A stretch of 64,000 bases of DNA from Toxorhynchites rutilus septentrionalis (GCF_029784135.1 NC_073746.1:180855788-180919787); one strand, 5' to 3'; shown: positions 44,514-55,069, counted from the first letter of the stretch. Notes: generated from the sequence alone by a model not told the origin. Numbers and translations: made by a program.

Positions 44514-45286
44514 TGTAGTATGATTTCAAATCCCATTTCCAAATCTCATTTCAAATCCCATATTTCATAGGCCATATATCATTCCATAACCCATTTTTTA
44601 AATCCATCCCCAAAACCCATCCTCATAAGCAGTTGATTGTTTCTTAATAAATGACTCATGCGTAGTCACTTCGATTTACAATTCCCATGAAACATTCCTC
44701 AAGCACAACTGCATTATTTAGTTAATTGCTTTTCCCCACATTCATTCATAGAAACAAGCCAACGTGCGCTGACGATATGAATGTACTCTTACATCATATC
44801 GCGCGCAGCTAAAGGCAATAAACCAGTAGCCAAAACAAACCTAGTTCTATTCTGATGAAATACGCGACCATATACAAAGTCGTCGTGACACTTTACGATT
44901 TCCCATGAAATCGATATGCGCGCTTACGAGTGCAGTAAGCATTATTATTTCTTGACCCCATTCACATCGAACACTGCATTCGATTGATTGGCTATTCCCC
45001 TTTGAAATCAACTTGGCTCCTCCCAGTGAAACTCTACACAAATTGTTGTAACTACTAGCTTAGGACTTTAGTAACCAGTGTTAAGGGAGTTCTAGAGACA
45101 CACGCCACGCGATAGGTCGTGTTGAGTTTTCTTCAGATAATTTAATATAAAGAGTATCGTGTCTTTGGTACACAAAAAACAAAATGAGAAATAAAGTGTA
45201 TAGAAGTTATTTGATGTTGACCGTGTTTGTGAACTAAACACAGTTGATGACAACCGTGAGTTGAGAATGGGTAGAAAAACATTTGA
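44514..45286 (+). repeat. gypsy 5' LTR
   Basis: It starts TGTAGTATGATTTCAAATCC and ends ACATTTGA just before the primer-binding site. Its first 60 bp contain short repeats of CAAATCCCAT type. The ORF at 44847-45041 recurs in the other LTR and is not a gene. Confidence 0.96.
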
Positions 45287-45300
45287 TGGCGACCGTGTTT
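45287..45300 (+). other. gypsy primer-binding site
   Basis: TGGCGACCGTGTTT directly follows the LTR. The first 11 bases match the tRNA-Arg-complementary site known from mdg1/412-type elements. Confidence 0.85.
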
Positions 45301-46393
45301 TAAAAAGAATTCATGCAATCTTCGGATGCGAGTGCGATATGATAGTGCTCGACACGTAAAACGAGCCACAGGAAAAGCGATCCGATGTAACAGCTCTAGA
45401 TGTGCGACGGTATTTGAATTCATCGGAAAATCGGCGGAATTCCAGGAGATCCAGTGCAATATTATTGAGGATGAAAGTGAGCAAGAGTACTGCGGTGCAA
45501 GAGTGAAATGAAGTTCGCTGATAAGAATTAGTAATCGAAATTCTTGGTGTGGCTGAGTGAAACAAAGCAAGAAAAAGTGTGTGCAAAACCAACCAGCCGT
45601 ATCACAACAATGTACTAAACTGTGATAGTAAATGTGAACCCAAAAATTGGAGTGAACAAAGCATGGACATTACTGATTATCACTTCAGAACTTTTTTATC
45701 GCAGTGCGAAACGGTGCCAGAGAAAAAAAAAACAGCTAACTGAGTAGTGAGAGAAACAGTGCCAGAAGAAAGACTAACTGTATCGCAGTGCGAAAGGGCC
45801 ATGTAAAAAAAAAAAAAAAAAGTCAGATAACGGACTGTAACAACAATTACCGAAGTGTCCAGTGAACAACGACCTGTGCAATGAACATGGAAAAAAGCTG
45901 CCTAAGAGTTGGCTCGCAAGTGCTCCTTGGAAGGCGAGACCACTGCCAGCAGTAAGGAACTGGCAGGCGGGTAGACAGAAAACCAAAAGAGGCGCAGAAG
46001 AAAATTCCCGGCGAAGGCCATCAACTAGCAGCAGCAGCGTGAGCAGCAAACAGATGAGCAGCAAATCAACCTAGACGGTGGTCCAAAGGAAGTTTTCAAG
46101 TAAATGATTAAATCTGTTTTTTTTATCGATTACGTCTGTAGATCATATACGATGAAAGTTCACTTCAGAAATTTTTTTTTAATCAAAATGATATGATGAA
46201 ACAAGAGTGAGTTATTTGAAAAAAAAAAGAAGACTAAATAAATGAAATGCAAGTAGATATTATACAATTAAATAATTTTTATCATTCAAATATCATCAAA
46301 GAATTAATGAAATAAATTAATGAAATAAATTAATGAATCACGAATGTAACACGAATAATAATGAAACTTTAAGGAATTCGAATATGAACTAAC
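45301..46393 (+). other. gypsy leader region
   Basis: This 1.1-kb untranslated leader is A-rich and includes A-runs near 45725 and 45806. I see no ORF with family resemblance in it. Its length is unusual and leaves room for packaging or translation signals. Confidence 0.6.
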
Positions 46394-46630
46394 ATGGGAT
46401 TGTTTAGCTCTAAAAAGGTAACGAATACTGGAGATCCACAGGTCACAGTTCTAAATTACCTTGAGCAGCATTCTCGATTCCATGAAACTAATGAAGTTAT
46501 ATTGTGTGTGATTTTAATCATCACACTATTGCTTGCATTAAACAAAGTTTACAAACTGTATAAAAATTGTACGCGGACAGAAGCTTTGAGAGCCGCTCGA
46601 ACTATCGCTGGTCTACAGGAGATAGCATAA
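46394..46630 (+). CDS. gypsy accessory ORF A, membrane microprotein
   Basis: This 78-residue ORF upstream of gag begins MGLFSSKK, which fits the N-myristoylation pattern (Gly2, Ser at position 6, then Lys). One hydrophobic segment at about residues 36-55 (VILCVILIITLLLALNKVYK) would span a membrane, and the tail is basic (KLYKNCTRTEALRAAR). A lipid-anchored, membrane-spanning small protein could target element products to membranes, but no function is shown here. The ATG at 46394 is the only good start (AACATGG). The ORF keeps clear coding character, ends in TAA, and is followed by another small ORF 111 bp on. I recall small ORFs before gag in some mdg1-lineage elements but cannot verify homology. 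Confidence 0.7.
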   Translation: MGLFSSKKVTNTGDPQVTVLNYLEQHSRFHETNEVILCVILIITLLLALNKVYKLYKNCTRTEALRAARTIAGLQEIA

Positions 46631-46741
46631 AAACACATATGCGTATATACATTTTTTTTTTCTTTCTCTTCCTCTCTCCTCCTATTTAAAAATAAATTTA
46701 ATCTTTTTCTCATCAATAATTAAATACAAATAACATACAAA

Positions 46742-46954
46742 ATGATTTCGGAAGTCGAGCTCAAAGAATTTCTAGAATTCCTAGATGAAGTAGGAAAAGG
46801 TAAAGGAACGGGACCATTTGCTCCATTACAAACGAGCGAAGTATCTTCTTGGGAAGAATTGTTAACTCGAATACGTGAATTGCCTGGAGATGATCCAATT
46901 ACCTGGATAGATTATGAAACTGGCAAGAGATTACACCAACAAAATGAGAAGTAG
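46742..46954 (+). CDS. gypsy accessory ORF B, acidic small protein
   Basis: This 70-residue ORF lies between ORF A and gag and ends 32 bp before the gag ATG. It is acidic, with an N-terminal amphipathic helix (SEVELKEFLEFLDEVGKG), a central WEELLTRIRELPGDDP segment and a conserved-looking WIDYETGKRL end. No family is recognised. The ATG context (CAAAATG) is good. Its position just before gag suggests that the three frames are read from one RNA by reinitiation or leaky scanning, or from spliced RNAs. Confidence 0.65.
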   Translation: MISEVELKEFLEFLDEVGKGKGTGPFAPLQTSEVSSWEELLTRIRELPGDDPITWIDYETGKRLHQQNEK

Positions 46955-46986
46955 GGTGTACAAATTAAACGAACAAGTTCTCTTCA

Positions 46987-48507
46987 ATGGATCGACTTAG
47001 AGAAATCGAATTCCATTTAAAGAAAGAATTTCAAAACCTAACCAAAAATAAACTTCGACCTAGGACCTTACAAAATATTGAAATAAAAAGACAGCAAATA
47101 CAAGAAAACTTGGAGGAATATAGAATAGTTTTAAAAACATTCGAATTCAGAATCAATGCATCTAAGTGGAATGAAGAAGTAGAAACCTACGGAGCATTGA
47201 AGGTAATATACCAAAAGTGTATAAAATTACTTGACAATTCTCAAGTTATACAACGAGAATATGACAGTGAGCCGGAAACAAGCGAAAAACCTCCTGGCTT
47301 ACTCCAATATTTGAAACCAGACACTGAAGACTCATTGTTAAGAGTGCGCAGTGAAATAAATCTGATCAAGAGAAAATTTAAGCTCAAAATACTAGCAAAA
47401 ATTGTAGTTTGGTATCTAAGAGCAAACAACAAAAAGATAATGGCGTTAAGTATTAAGACAGCTGCTGAACTAGCAACACTTATACCCACCTATGATGGAA
47501 GTCCAGGTGGAGTAAAATCCTTTATTGATGCAGTTAATCTGACTAGTACAATAGTACCAGATGTAAATAAAGCTGCAGCGATTCAAGTAATATTGACAAA
47601 GTTGAGTGGAAAAGCAAGAAACTTATTTTCCACAACTCCCATCGAATACGACGAGATCACAACCAAGATAAAGTCAAATTGTGAAGAAAAAGGAAATTCA
47701 GATTTAGCATTAGCTAATTTGAAAAATTTAAAATTGAAAAACGCCAATGAAATCGAGAATTTTATTAAACAACTCGATGTTTTAGCAGACAAATTGAAAG
47801 ACACTTATATTAGAGAACAAATTCCTGACAATGTAGCGAGGAAAATGTCTCAAAAGGCAGCAATCCAAACACTTATCGACGAGACATCAAATAAAGAAAC
47901 GAAAATGATGTTAAGAATTGGAAAATTTGATAATCTCCAAGAAGCCATCAATGTCATGGTGGAGAACGAGAAGACGGGAAATAGAGACACAAATGCAGTA
48001 GTACTGCATTCGATAAAAAACAGGCAACCAAACAATTCTGGACAGAATAATAACAAGTACTTAAACCACAATATTAACCATAGAAATTCAATGATGACCG
48101 ATCGATTCAACCAGAGAAATTATTCTCAATGCGGATATCAGAATAGATACCCAAATAACAACAGAAATTTCAATCGGAATTGGCAACAATATCCCATTAA
48201 CAGAAATTTCAACCAAGGGTCACAACAATATCCTACTCAAAGAAATTTCTACCAGAATAACAATAGAAATCCTAACGGAACTTACAATAGAAATAACATT
48301 CCAGCTAGGATGTACGCTGTAAATCATCAAAATATTCCTCGACGGAACGCACATACTAACAATAATCAATTTTATCCACAAATTGAATCGGATAATAATT
48401 GCCAAGCTTTGGTACCATTCAATAACAACAATACAGTACCTAACCCCAACAATCAAACGACGCAATCAGGAAATTACAATTCTGATTATTTTTTAGTCAA
48501 CCAGTAA
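46987..48507 (+). CDS. gypsy gag
   Basis: The 506-residue capsid protein starts at the ATG in TTCAATGG. Residues 1-60 are helical and charged (LREIEFHLKKEFQNLTKNKL). The central part (about 155-330) is capsid-like (AELATLIPTYDGSPGGVKSF, LANLKNLKLKNANEIENFIK). The C-terminal 170 residues are extremely rich in Asn, Gln, Arg and Tyr (NRNFNQGSQQYP and similar repeats) and contain no CCHC knuckle. This low-complexity tail probably replaces the knuckle in RNA binding. The end of the frame carries a slippery heptamer at 48489-48495, used to enter pol. Confidence 0.92.
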   Translation: MDRLREIEFHLKKEFQNLTKNKLRPRTLQNIEIKRQQIQENLEEYRIVLKTFEFRINASKWNEEVETYGALKVIYQKCIKLLDNSQVIQREYDSEPETSEKPPGLLQYLKPDTEDSLLRVRSEINLIKRKFKLKILAKIVVWYLRANNKKIMALSIKTAAELATLIPTYDGSPGGVKSFIDAVNLTSTIVPDVNKAAAIQVILTKLSGKARNLFSTTPIEYDEITTKIKSNCEEKGNSDLALANLKNLKLKNANEIENFIKQLDVLADKLKDTYIREQIPDNVARKMSQKAAIQTLIDETSNKETKMMLRIGKFDNLQEAINVMVENEKTGNRDTNAVVLHSIKNRQPNNSGQNNNKYLNHNINHRNSMMTDRFNQRNYSQCGYQNRYPNNNRNFNRNWQQYPINRNFNQGSQQYPTQRNFYQNNNRNPNGTYNRNNIPARMYAVNHQNIPRRNAHTNNNQFYPQIESDNNCQALVPFNNNNTVPNPNNQTTQSGNYNSDYFLVNQ

Positions 48508-51500
48508 CAATTGAACGCAGATGTCGACTAACTGGACAATTGTTACGGTCAGACTCACCGATTTTGACAATAAATTTAAATGCATCAAACTTTATTCAGG
48601 TCAAAGTGCACATGACTGGAAATAAAGTATGCAACCTAATCATTGACACCGGTGCAGATATTTCGTTGTTTAAAGCACGAAATATTCTCCCAACTCAACC
48701 TGTAAATAGTAACAATAAAATTAAATTAACCGGAATTACGGAAAACAGTGTAGAAACTTTAGGTATAACAAATACAGCTATGTGTTTTAATAATACTTTA
48801 ACTTTAAATCATGATTTTCATCTAGTTACCGCAGACCTACCAATACAAGCAGACGGTATACTAGGAAGGGATTTTTTAATAAATTATAAGTGTTTAATAG
48901 ACTATGAATATTGGCTACTTACCTTTAATATAGCTAATGTACAGATTTCAATACCAATAGAAGATAATTTAAAAGAAGGCTTCATGTTACCAAGCCGTAG
49001 TGAAGTAGTTAGAAGGATACCATATTTAAATATTATAGAAGATATGGTAGTTCATTCGGAAGAAATTTATCCAGGAGTTTTCTGTGGAAATACTATAATT
49101 TCACCAGCAAAACCCTATGTAAAATTTGTAAATACCACAAACAAACCTTTGTATATACACTATTCAGAATTTAAACCTACATTAAGTATTTTAAATAATT
49201 ATACAATACTTAATAGTAATAACAAAAATAATAAGAGATTCGATGAAATTTTTAAAATCATAGATACAGAAAAAATCCCCATATATGCTAAAGACAAGTT
49301 TAAAAATTTAATTGCTAGATATCAAGATATATTTTGTCTCCCAGAGGAGGATGTGACTAGAAACAATTTCTATTCACAGAATATTGTTCTTAACGACAAA
49401 GTACCTGTATATATTCCTAATTACAAGACGATTCATGCTCAACATAATGAAATAAATAGACAAGTGAATAAAATGTTAGAGAGTAATATAATCGAACCTT
49501 CGGTTTCACCATATAATTCACCAATTCTTCTTGTACCAAAAAAATCTTGTGACAATGACAAGAAATGGCGTTTAGTTGTCGATTTCAGACAACTGAACAA
49601 GAAAATTTTAGCAGACAAATTTCCTCTACCAAGAATTGATGATATTTTAGACCAACTTGGAAGAGCAAAATATTTTTCAACTTTAGATCTCATGTCAGGT
49701 TTTCATCAAATACCTTTGGACAATGAGTCTAGAAAATTTACAGCATTTTCAACACAAAATGGACATTATCAGTTTACGAGATTACCGTTTGGATTAAATA
49801 TAAGCCCAAACAGTTTTCAACGCATGATGACCATTGCAATGGCTGGTTTAACTCCAGAAATATCCTTTATTTATATTGACGATATTATCGTCACGGGATG
49901 TTCAGTTAATCATCATATTTCAAATTTGACTCAAGTTTTTGAACGATTAAGATTTTATAATTTGAAACTTAATGCTCAGAAATGCAAATTTTTTAGCACT
50001 GAAGTTACCTTTCTAGGTCATAAAATAACAGAGCATGGCATGTTACCAGATGATTCTAAATTTTCAGTAATTCAAAATTACCCAATCCCAAAAAATGCAG
50101 ATGAAGTCAGAAGATTCGTTGCATTTTGTAATTATTATCGAAAATTTGTACCAAATTTTGCATTGATTGCAAATCCACTTAACCAACTTCTAAAAAAGGA
50201 TTCAAAATTCAGATGGACAGATAATTGCCAAAACGCATTCAACATATTACGAAATTCATTAATGTCACCTAGATTACTCCAATATCCAGATTTTACGAAG
50301 CAATTTATATTAACAACAGATGCTTCAGACATTGGCTGTGGAGCTGTATTGTCACAACAAACACTAAACGGAAATTTACCAATAGCATTTGCAAGTAAAA
50401 CTTTTACACCTGGCGAGAAAAATAAACCAGTTATTCTGAAGGAATTAACAGCCATACATTGGGCTATTAATTATTTCAAACCTTACCTATACGGTAGAAA
50501 ATTTTTAGTACAAACAGACCATAGACCATTAGTTTATCTGTTCGGAATGAAAAATCCAACATCAAAATTAACCAGAATGCGTCTTGATTTAGAAGAATAT
50601 GATTTTTCAATTGAATATATATCAGGAAAATCGAATGTAGGAGCAGATGCTTTGTCGAGAATAATAACAACTTCTGACGAACTAAAAAATTTAAACATAT
50701 TAGGAGTAAGCACGAGAGCAATGACTCGTAACATAAAAAATGATGACAGAATAGTAACATCAACAGATAAAGAGATTTCTGTACCAAGAGAACTTGATCA
50801 CTTCTCTACGTACATGACAAATAATCCATCAGAAACCAACAAATTAATTAAACTTGAAACAAAAGTTGACAAAAATGAAATAAAATTTATATTAAAGAAA
50901 AACAATAAAATTATTGCGCAAGTGCATCAAAGAATTTTAAATGGGAGTCAGACATTAGAATCTGCACTTCTAAAAGTGGAAGAATCAATGATTAAAATGA
51001 ACCAAAATAAATTAGCGCTCTCAACTAAAGATGAAATTTTTAAAATGCTATCAATTGAAAACTTTAAAACGTTAGCAAATGCACGAGTGTATTTAATAGA
51101 AATTATTATTTACAATCCACCAACATTTTTAACAAAAAGGGAAAATATTCAAAAAGTATTATACAATTATCATAATACCCCTACTGGAGGACATATCGGA
51201 CAACATAGATTATACCTTCAAATAAGAGAGGTGTACAATTGGAGCAATATGAAAAGATCGATTGCAGAATTCATTAAGGCCTGTGAATTATGCAAACGAA
51301 ACAAAATCATAAAGCATACCAAGGAAAAACAAGTAGTAACTACAACTTCATCTTATCCATTCGAAATTATTTCCATAGACACAGTTGGACCTTTACCTAG
51401 AAGTCACAACAACAATAGATATGCAGTTAGTGTCCAATGCGACTTGACAAAATATGTCGTATTGATTCCTGTGCCCACAAAAGAAGCTAATGTAATTGCT

Positions 51501-52172
51501 AAAGCATTAGTAGACAATTTTATTTTGACTTATGGAACATTTCTAACTTTACGTTCTGATCAAGGAACTGAGTATAATAACGAAGTCTTTGAGCAGATCT
51601 GTAAAATGCTTAAAATCGAACAAAAATTCAGTACAGCTTATCACCCTCAGACGATTGGATCGTTAGAGAGAAATCACAGGTGTTTAAATGAATACCTGAG
51701 ATCTTTCGTTAATGAACATCAAACTGATTGGGATGAATGGTTAAAATTCTATGCTTTCAACTATAATACAACCCCACATTCAGACCATGGTTTTACACCA
51801 CATGAACTCGTTTTTGGAAATAAAGCTAAACTACCACAGGAATTATTCAAAAATGGAACAGAACCAATATATAATTTTGAACAATATAGCAAAGAATTGA
51901 AATTTAAAATACAACGTTCTAACGAAATTGCAAGAGATAAGTTAATAAATCAGAAAGTTCAAAGAGCAACCAATACTGAAAACAATTGTAACCCAATTCA
52001 TTTAAATATAAACGATAAAGTTTATTTGAAAATAGAAAACAGAAGGAAATTAGATCCTTTCTACGATGGACCATACATAGTGCAGGAACTATTAGATCCT
52101 AATTGTAAAATTTTAAACCCTAGAACAAACCATGAAAAAGTTGTACACAAAAATAGATTAATAAAAACATAA
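48486..52172 (+). CDS. gypsy pol (protease, RT, RNase H, integrase)
   Basis: The pol frame opens at 48486, after TGA at 48483-48485, and overlaps the end of gag by 22 nt in the -1 frame. It has no ATG near its start, so it is reached by frameshifting. Protease has IIDTGADISLF near residue 53. RT has LVVDFRQLN, LPFGLNISPNSFQR and the catalytic YIDD near 463. RNase H has TTDASDIGCGAVLS near 611 and the TDHRPL block. Integrase has an HHCC finger (GGHIGQH ... CELCKRNK), then Asp in SIDTVGPL, Asp in RSDQGTEY and Glu in SLERNHRCLNEYLR. GPYIVQELLDP follows near the C terminus. All catalytic residues are present and no stop interrupts about 1228 codons. Confidence 0.96.
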   Translation, partial: LFFSQPVTIERRCRLTGQLLRSDSPILTINLNASNFIQVKVHMTGNKVCNLIIDTGADISLFKARNILPTQPVNSNNKIKLTGITENSVETLGITNTAMCFNNTLTLNHDFHLVTADLPIQADGILGRDFLINYKCLIDYEYWLLTFNIANVQISIPIEDNLKEGFMLPSRSEVVRRIPYLNIIEDMVVHSEEIYPGVFCGNTIISPAKPYVKFVNTTNKPLYIHYSEFKPTLSILNNYTILNSNNKNNKRFDEIFKIIDTEKIPIYAKDKFKNLIARYQDIFCLPEEDVTRNNFYSQNIVLNDKVPVYIPNYKTIHAQHNEINRQVNKMLESNIIEPSVSPYNSPILLVPKKSCDNDKKWRLVVDFRQLNKKILADKFPLPRIDDILDQLGRAKYFSTLDLMSGFHQIPLDNESRKFTAFSTQNGHYQFTRLPFGLNISPNSFQRMMTIAMAGLTPEISFIYIDDIIVTGCSVNHHISNLTQVFERLRFYNLKLNAQKCKFFSTEVTFLGHKITEHGMLPDDSKFSVIQNYPIPKNADEVRRFVAFCNYYRKFVPNFALIANPLNQLLKKDSKFRWTDNCQNAFNILRNSLMSPRLLQYPDFTKQFILTTDASDIGCGAVLSQQTLNGNLPIAFASKTFTPGEKNKPVILKELTAIHWAINYFKPYLYGRKFLVQTDHRPLVYLFGMKNPTSKLTRMRLDLEEYDFSIEYISGKSNVGADALSRIITTSDELKNLNILGVSTRAMTRNIKNDDRIVTSTDKEISVPRELDHFSTYMTNNPSETNKLIKLETKVDKNEIKFILKKNNKIIAQVHQRILNGSQTLESALLKVEESMIKMNQNKLALSTKDEIFKMLSIENFKTLANARVYLIEIIIYNPPTFLTKRENIQKVLYNYHNTPTGGHIGQHRLYLQIREVYNWSNMKRSIAEFIKACELCKRNKIIKHTKEKQVVTTTSSYPFEIISIDTVGPLPRSHNNNRYAVSVQCDLTKYVVLIPVPTKEANVIAKALVDNFILTYGTFLTLRSDQGTEYNNEVFEQICKMLKIEQKFSTAYHPQTIGSLERNHRCLNEYLRSFVNEHQTDWDEWLKFYAFNYNTTPHSDHGFTPHELVFGNKAKLPQELFKNGTEPIYNFEQYSKELKFKIQRSNEIARDKLINQKVQRATNTENNCNPIHLNINDKVYLKIENRRKLDPFYDGPYIVQELLDPNCKILNPRTNHEKVVHKNRLIKT
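48489..48546 (+). promoter_or_regulatory. -1 ribosomal frameshift signal at gag-pol
   Basis: In the gag frame the heptamer T_TTT_TTA (48489-48495) is a canonical -1 slippery site. After an 8-nt spacer (48496-48503), GTAACAATTG (48504-48513) can pair perfectly with CAATTGTTAC (48537-48546), giving a 10-bp stem with a 23-nt loop. The stem contains the gag UAA stop. Slippage at the heptamer enters the pol frame exactly where that frame is open. Sequence and spacing fit the known mechanism; efficiency is not known. Confidence 0.85.
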
Positions 52173-52527
52173 ACAAGAAATATGACAAACAATTTGTATT
52201 CCATTCCAAACGAATTTTTTTAACACAAAAAAAAAATTTTTTTTCCCTATAATTTCAAAAAAATTTCAATTACAAGAGTATAGTAGTTAGTTAAACTTTT
52301 AATTATCCTTAATATCTTGGTAACTGTTTAAAATTACATTATTTATTAAGTATCTTACAAATCCAATATATATATTTAAAAATATTCACATGAACTTTCG
52401 AATAAAATTTATATCAATGAAATAAAAACTATATGTATCAAACTTTGGAACATTGAGAGAAGCCAAGGAACAATTATTTGAAAACCAGAATACTAAGAAT
52501 GATTTCATTTTATTACATCATTCTCCC

Positions 52528-52539
52528 GAAGAGGGATGG
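52528..52539 (+). other. gypsy polypurine tract
   Basis: GAAGAGGGATGG lies directly before the 3' LTR, in the position of the plus-strand primer. Confidence 0.85.
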
Positions 52540-53312
52540 TGTAGTATGATTTCAAATCCCATTTCCAAATCTCATTTCAAATCCCATATTTCATAGGCCA
52601 TATATCATTCCATAACCCATTTTTTAAATCCATCCCCAAAACCCATCCTCATAAGCAGTTGATTGTTTCTTAATAAATGACTCATGCGTAGTCACTTCGA
52701 TTTACAATTCCCATGAAACATTCCTCAAGCACAACTGCATTATTTAGTTAATTGCTTTTCCCCACATTCATTCATAGAAACAAGCCAACGTGCGCTGACG
52801 ATATGAATGTACTCTTACATCATATCGCGCGCAGCTAAAGGCAATAAACCAGTAGCCAAAACAAACCTAGTTCTATTCTGATGAAATACGCGACCATATA
52901 CAAAGTCGTCGTGACACTTTACGATTTCCCATGAAATCGATATGCGCGCTTACGAGTGCAGTAAGCATTATTATTTCTTGACCCCATTCACATCGAACAC
53001 TGCATTCGATTGATTGGCTATTCCCCTTTGAAATCAACTTGGCTCCTCCCAGTGAAACTCTACACAAATTGTTGTAACTACTAGCTTAGGACTTTAGTAA
53101 CCAGTGTTAAGGGAGTTCTAGAGACACACGCCACGCGATAGGTCGTGTTGAGTTTTCTTCAGATAATTTAATATAAAGAGTATCGTGTCTTTGGTACACA
53201 AAAAACAAAATGAGAAATAAAGTGTATAGAAGTTATTTGATGTTGACCGTGTTTGTGAACTAAACACAGTTGATGACAACCGTGAGTTGAGAATGGGTAG
53301 AAAAACATTTGA
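52540..53312 (+). repeat. gypsy 3' LTR
   Basis: It has the same length as the 5' LTR, and no difference was noticed in the parts compared. The target duplication CCCG follows at 53313-53316. Confidence 0.96.
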
Positions 53313-53316
53313 CCCG

Positions 53317-53815
53317 CTCTCCGCATAACACCTTCCAGCGCCACGTTGAAGAGCAGACAGGAGATTCCATCGCCTTGTCGAAGTCCCCTGTGAGTCTCAA
53401 ATGATTCCGACAGCTCACCTGAGATCCGCACACTGCACCGCACACCGTTCATCGTTGCCTGAATCAGTCTTGTCAGCTTTCGGGGAAAGCCGTGTTCGTC
53501 CATGATCCTCCATAGCTGTCGTCGGTCGATTGTATCATATGCGGCCTTGAAGTCGACGAAGATGTGGTGTGTAGGGACCTGATACTGATGAATCCGGCCT
53601 GATAACTTCCCACAAATCTACTTACTATTGGCGATAGGCGGCGGAAGAGGATCTGAGACAAAATTTTGAAAAATGTTCCCACAATCCAACTTGTCGCCTT
53701 TTTTATAGATGGGGCAGATTACCCCGTCCTTCCACTCCTGTTCTAGCTGTTCTGTGTCCCAGATCCTGACTATCAACCGGTGCATACACTCTACAAGTTT
53801 TCTTGAACCGTATGT
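53317..53815 (-). pseudogene. RTE-like RT, N-terminal part, 5' truncated
   Basis: Read on the minus strand, pieces in two or three frames give ECMHRLIVRIWDTEQLEQEW and GVICPIYKKGDKLDCGN. After a damaged stretch come VDFKAAYDTIDRRQLWRIM, FPRKLTRLIQATMNGVRCSV and GLRQGDGISCLLFNVALEGV. These are the fingers and palm of the RT whose remainder lies at 43660-44509. The start of the palm is damaged and the endonuclease is missing, so the element was 5' truncated or decayed before gypsy inserted. Confidence 0.85.
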
Positions 53816-54153
53816 AACTAACGTAAAAAAACTTTGGTAAAATTCAACAGGTGGAAGCAAACGGTAAGATGAACACAACAAGTACTTTGATTGTCAAAAA
53901 ATGTGAGTTTTCCGATCGAGGTCTTAAGGTGTTTCCCGCTGATTAAACAAACTTTTCGTGTATTGTGCAGTAAAATTCTGTTCGTCTACAGAAGAGGAAC
54001 AATTTGATGCAGCGAAACTGTAAGTTTGATAACAATAAATTAAATTAATTGCATTTTGATTTTTGCATGTTGTGTGGGGTGACATGGACACGTTTCTGTG
54101 GGGTGAATTGGTCCTACAGGTTTGAGGCTTTTCTTTGATCTAATTGATTCCAG

Positions 54154-54262
54154 ATGTCACGGAATTACAAAAAGAAGATGGGCAGACAACGTTGGAAGAA
54201 GGACGAACTTGAAAGAGCAACGCAGGCTATCAAAAACGGATTTTCTTTGACCAACAACGAAA
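54154..54262 (+). pseudogene. pogo transposase N-terminal fragment
   Basis: The ATG at 54154 opens SRNYKKKMGRQRWKKDELER followed by ATQAIKNG. It resembles the first residues of the transposase at 20596 (NYKRKSNRQSW...LEQAIKAVKSG). Similarity ends after about 36 residues, and no catalytic domain follows, so the host element is an internally deleted copy. Confidence 0.65.
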
Positions 54263-54839
54263 GTGTTTGAACAACAGTGAAAAGATTCATGCAGAATTCG
54301 AGATAGTGTCAATCCAATTTCTCTGGTCTGGAATCTGGCCAAGACACCTGGTATCGATCCCAGAACACTGTTACTGATTGTAACATTATCCCAAAATACT
54401 TTACATAAACATAAGTTTTTTTTTTTTTTTTTGATGAAACACACACTGGACCAAATTTCCCCGCATCATCTCTTTTATTTTATAATATATTTGGTAGTTT
54501 GAAGCTTGATATAATGATTAAGCATTATTGATTGAGAGAAAACAAGTGTAGCTTAGTATACAATGTGACACTTTTGATTTAGACCATATTGGTTTGGAAA
54601 TATTATGCGATTTGCTTAGGTGGTCCAAATTCCCCCCTTTTCCCCTACTATCAGAAATTCTGGTTGCAACGCAACTGCGAAATACAGTATTGTGGAACAT
54701 TGTTGAAAAATATATTATCTATTTTCCATTTTCATACCCTGTCGAAAAAGGCTTCAGTGTGGTTACAAACATTTGGACAAAACAAAAAAAAACCGTTTGA
54801 AAAACAGGAAGTGGGTTATATCTATGGTATAACCGCAAG

Positions 54840-54905
54840 GGTGACGTAGGACTATCGTTGATTTAGAGATCATTTGTATGAAGTTGAATCTGAATTCATT
54901 CTGAA
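54840..54905. repeat. GACGTAG-palindrome family, short copy
   Basis: GACGTAGGACTATCG at 54842 is a decayed form of the palindrome shared with 14650, 22825, 37943, 40851 and 55867. The flanks do not align well with the other copies. Confidence 0.35.
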
Positions 54906-55069
54906 TGAATGAATATTTGGAGAACTTCGAAAACGAGAGCGTTACGTTGGAGGCACAAGGTTTTATGCATCCAATATTGGATACGGAAATATCCTACTGA
55001 TGGGGAAGAATAATCTTCAGAAGCTATCCTGTTGATTGCGATTGATTGAAAAATCACAAAACCTAATGT

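Larger units (their letters stand above)
44514..53312 (+). mobile_element. Ty3/gypsy LTR retrotransposon, full length
   Basis: LTRs of identical length (773 bp; 44514-45286 and 52540-53312), with no difference noticed by eye, flank a primer-binding site, two small ORFs, gag, pol and a polypurine tract. The target duplication is CCCG (44510-44513, 53313-53316). The RTE-like RT frame continues across the insertion. There is no env frame after pol. The primer site TGGCGACCGTG is of the tRNA-Arg type used by the mdg1/412 lineage (recalled, not searched). All enzyme motifs are intact, so this copy is probably young and possibly active. Confidence 0.97.
43506..54645 (+). mobile_element. pogo-like element split by RTE and gypsy
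   Basis: The left end GGGTTACAAGGGGTGAGTTG and the right end GGGGAAAAGGGGGGAATTTG (read inward) share the pattern, as does GGACCACC further in. TA lies outside each (43504-43505, 54646-54647). GGGGTGA.TTGG motifs repeat inside both ends (about 43535, 54070, 54099, 54450). A pogo transposase N terminus is at 54154. Most of the 11 kb is an RTE-like insertion that carries a gypsy element. Confidence 0.62.

Noticed and set aside
44847..45041. 64-codon minus-strand ORF also found at 52873-53067
   Set aside because: It is duplicated only because it lies in the gypsy LTR.
52173..52527. env gene downstream of gypsy pol
   Set aside because: Only 350 bp of A+T-rich sequence with no ORF lie between pol and the 3' LTR.
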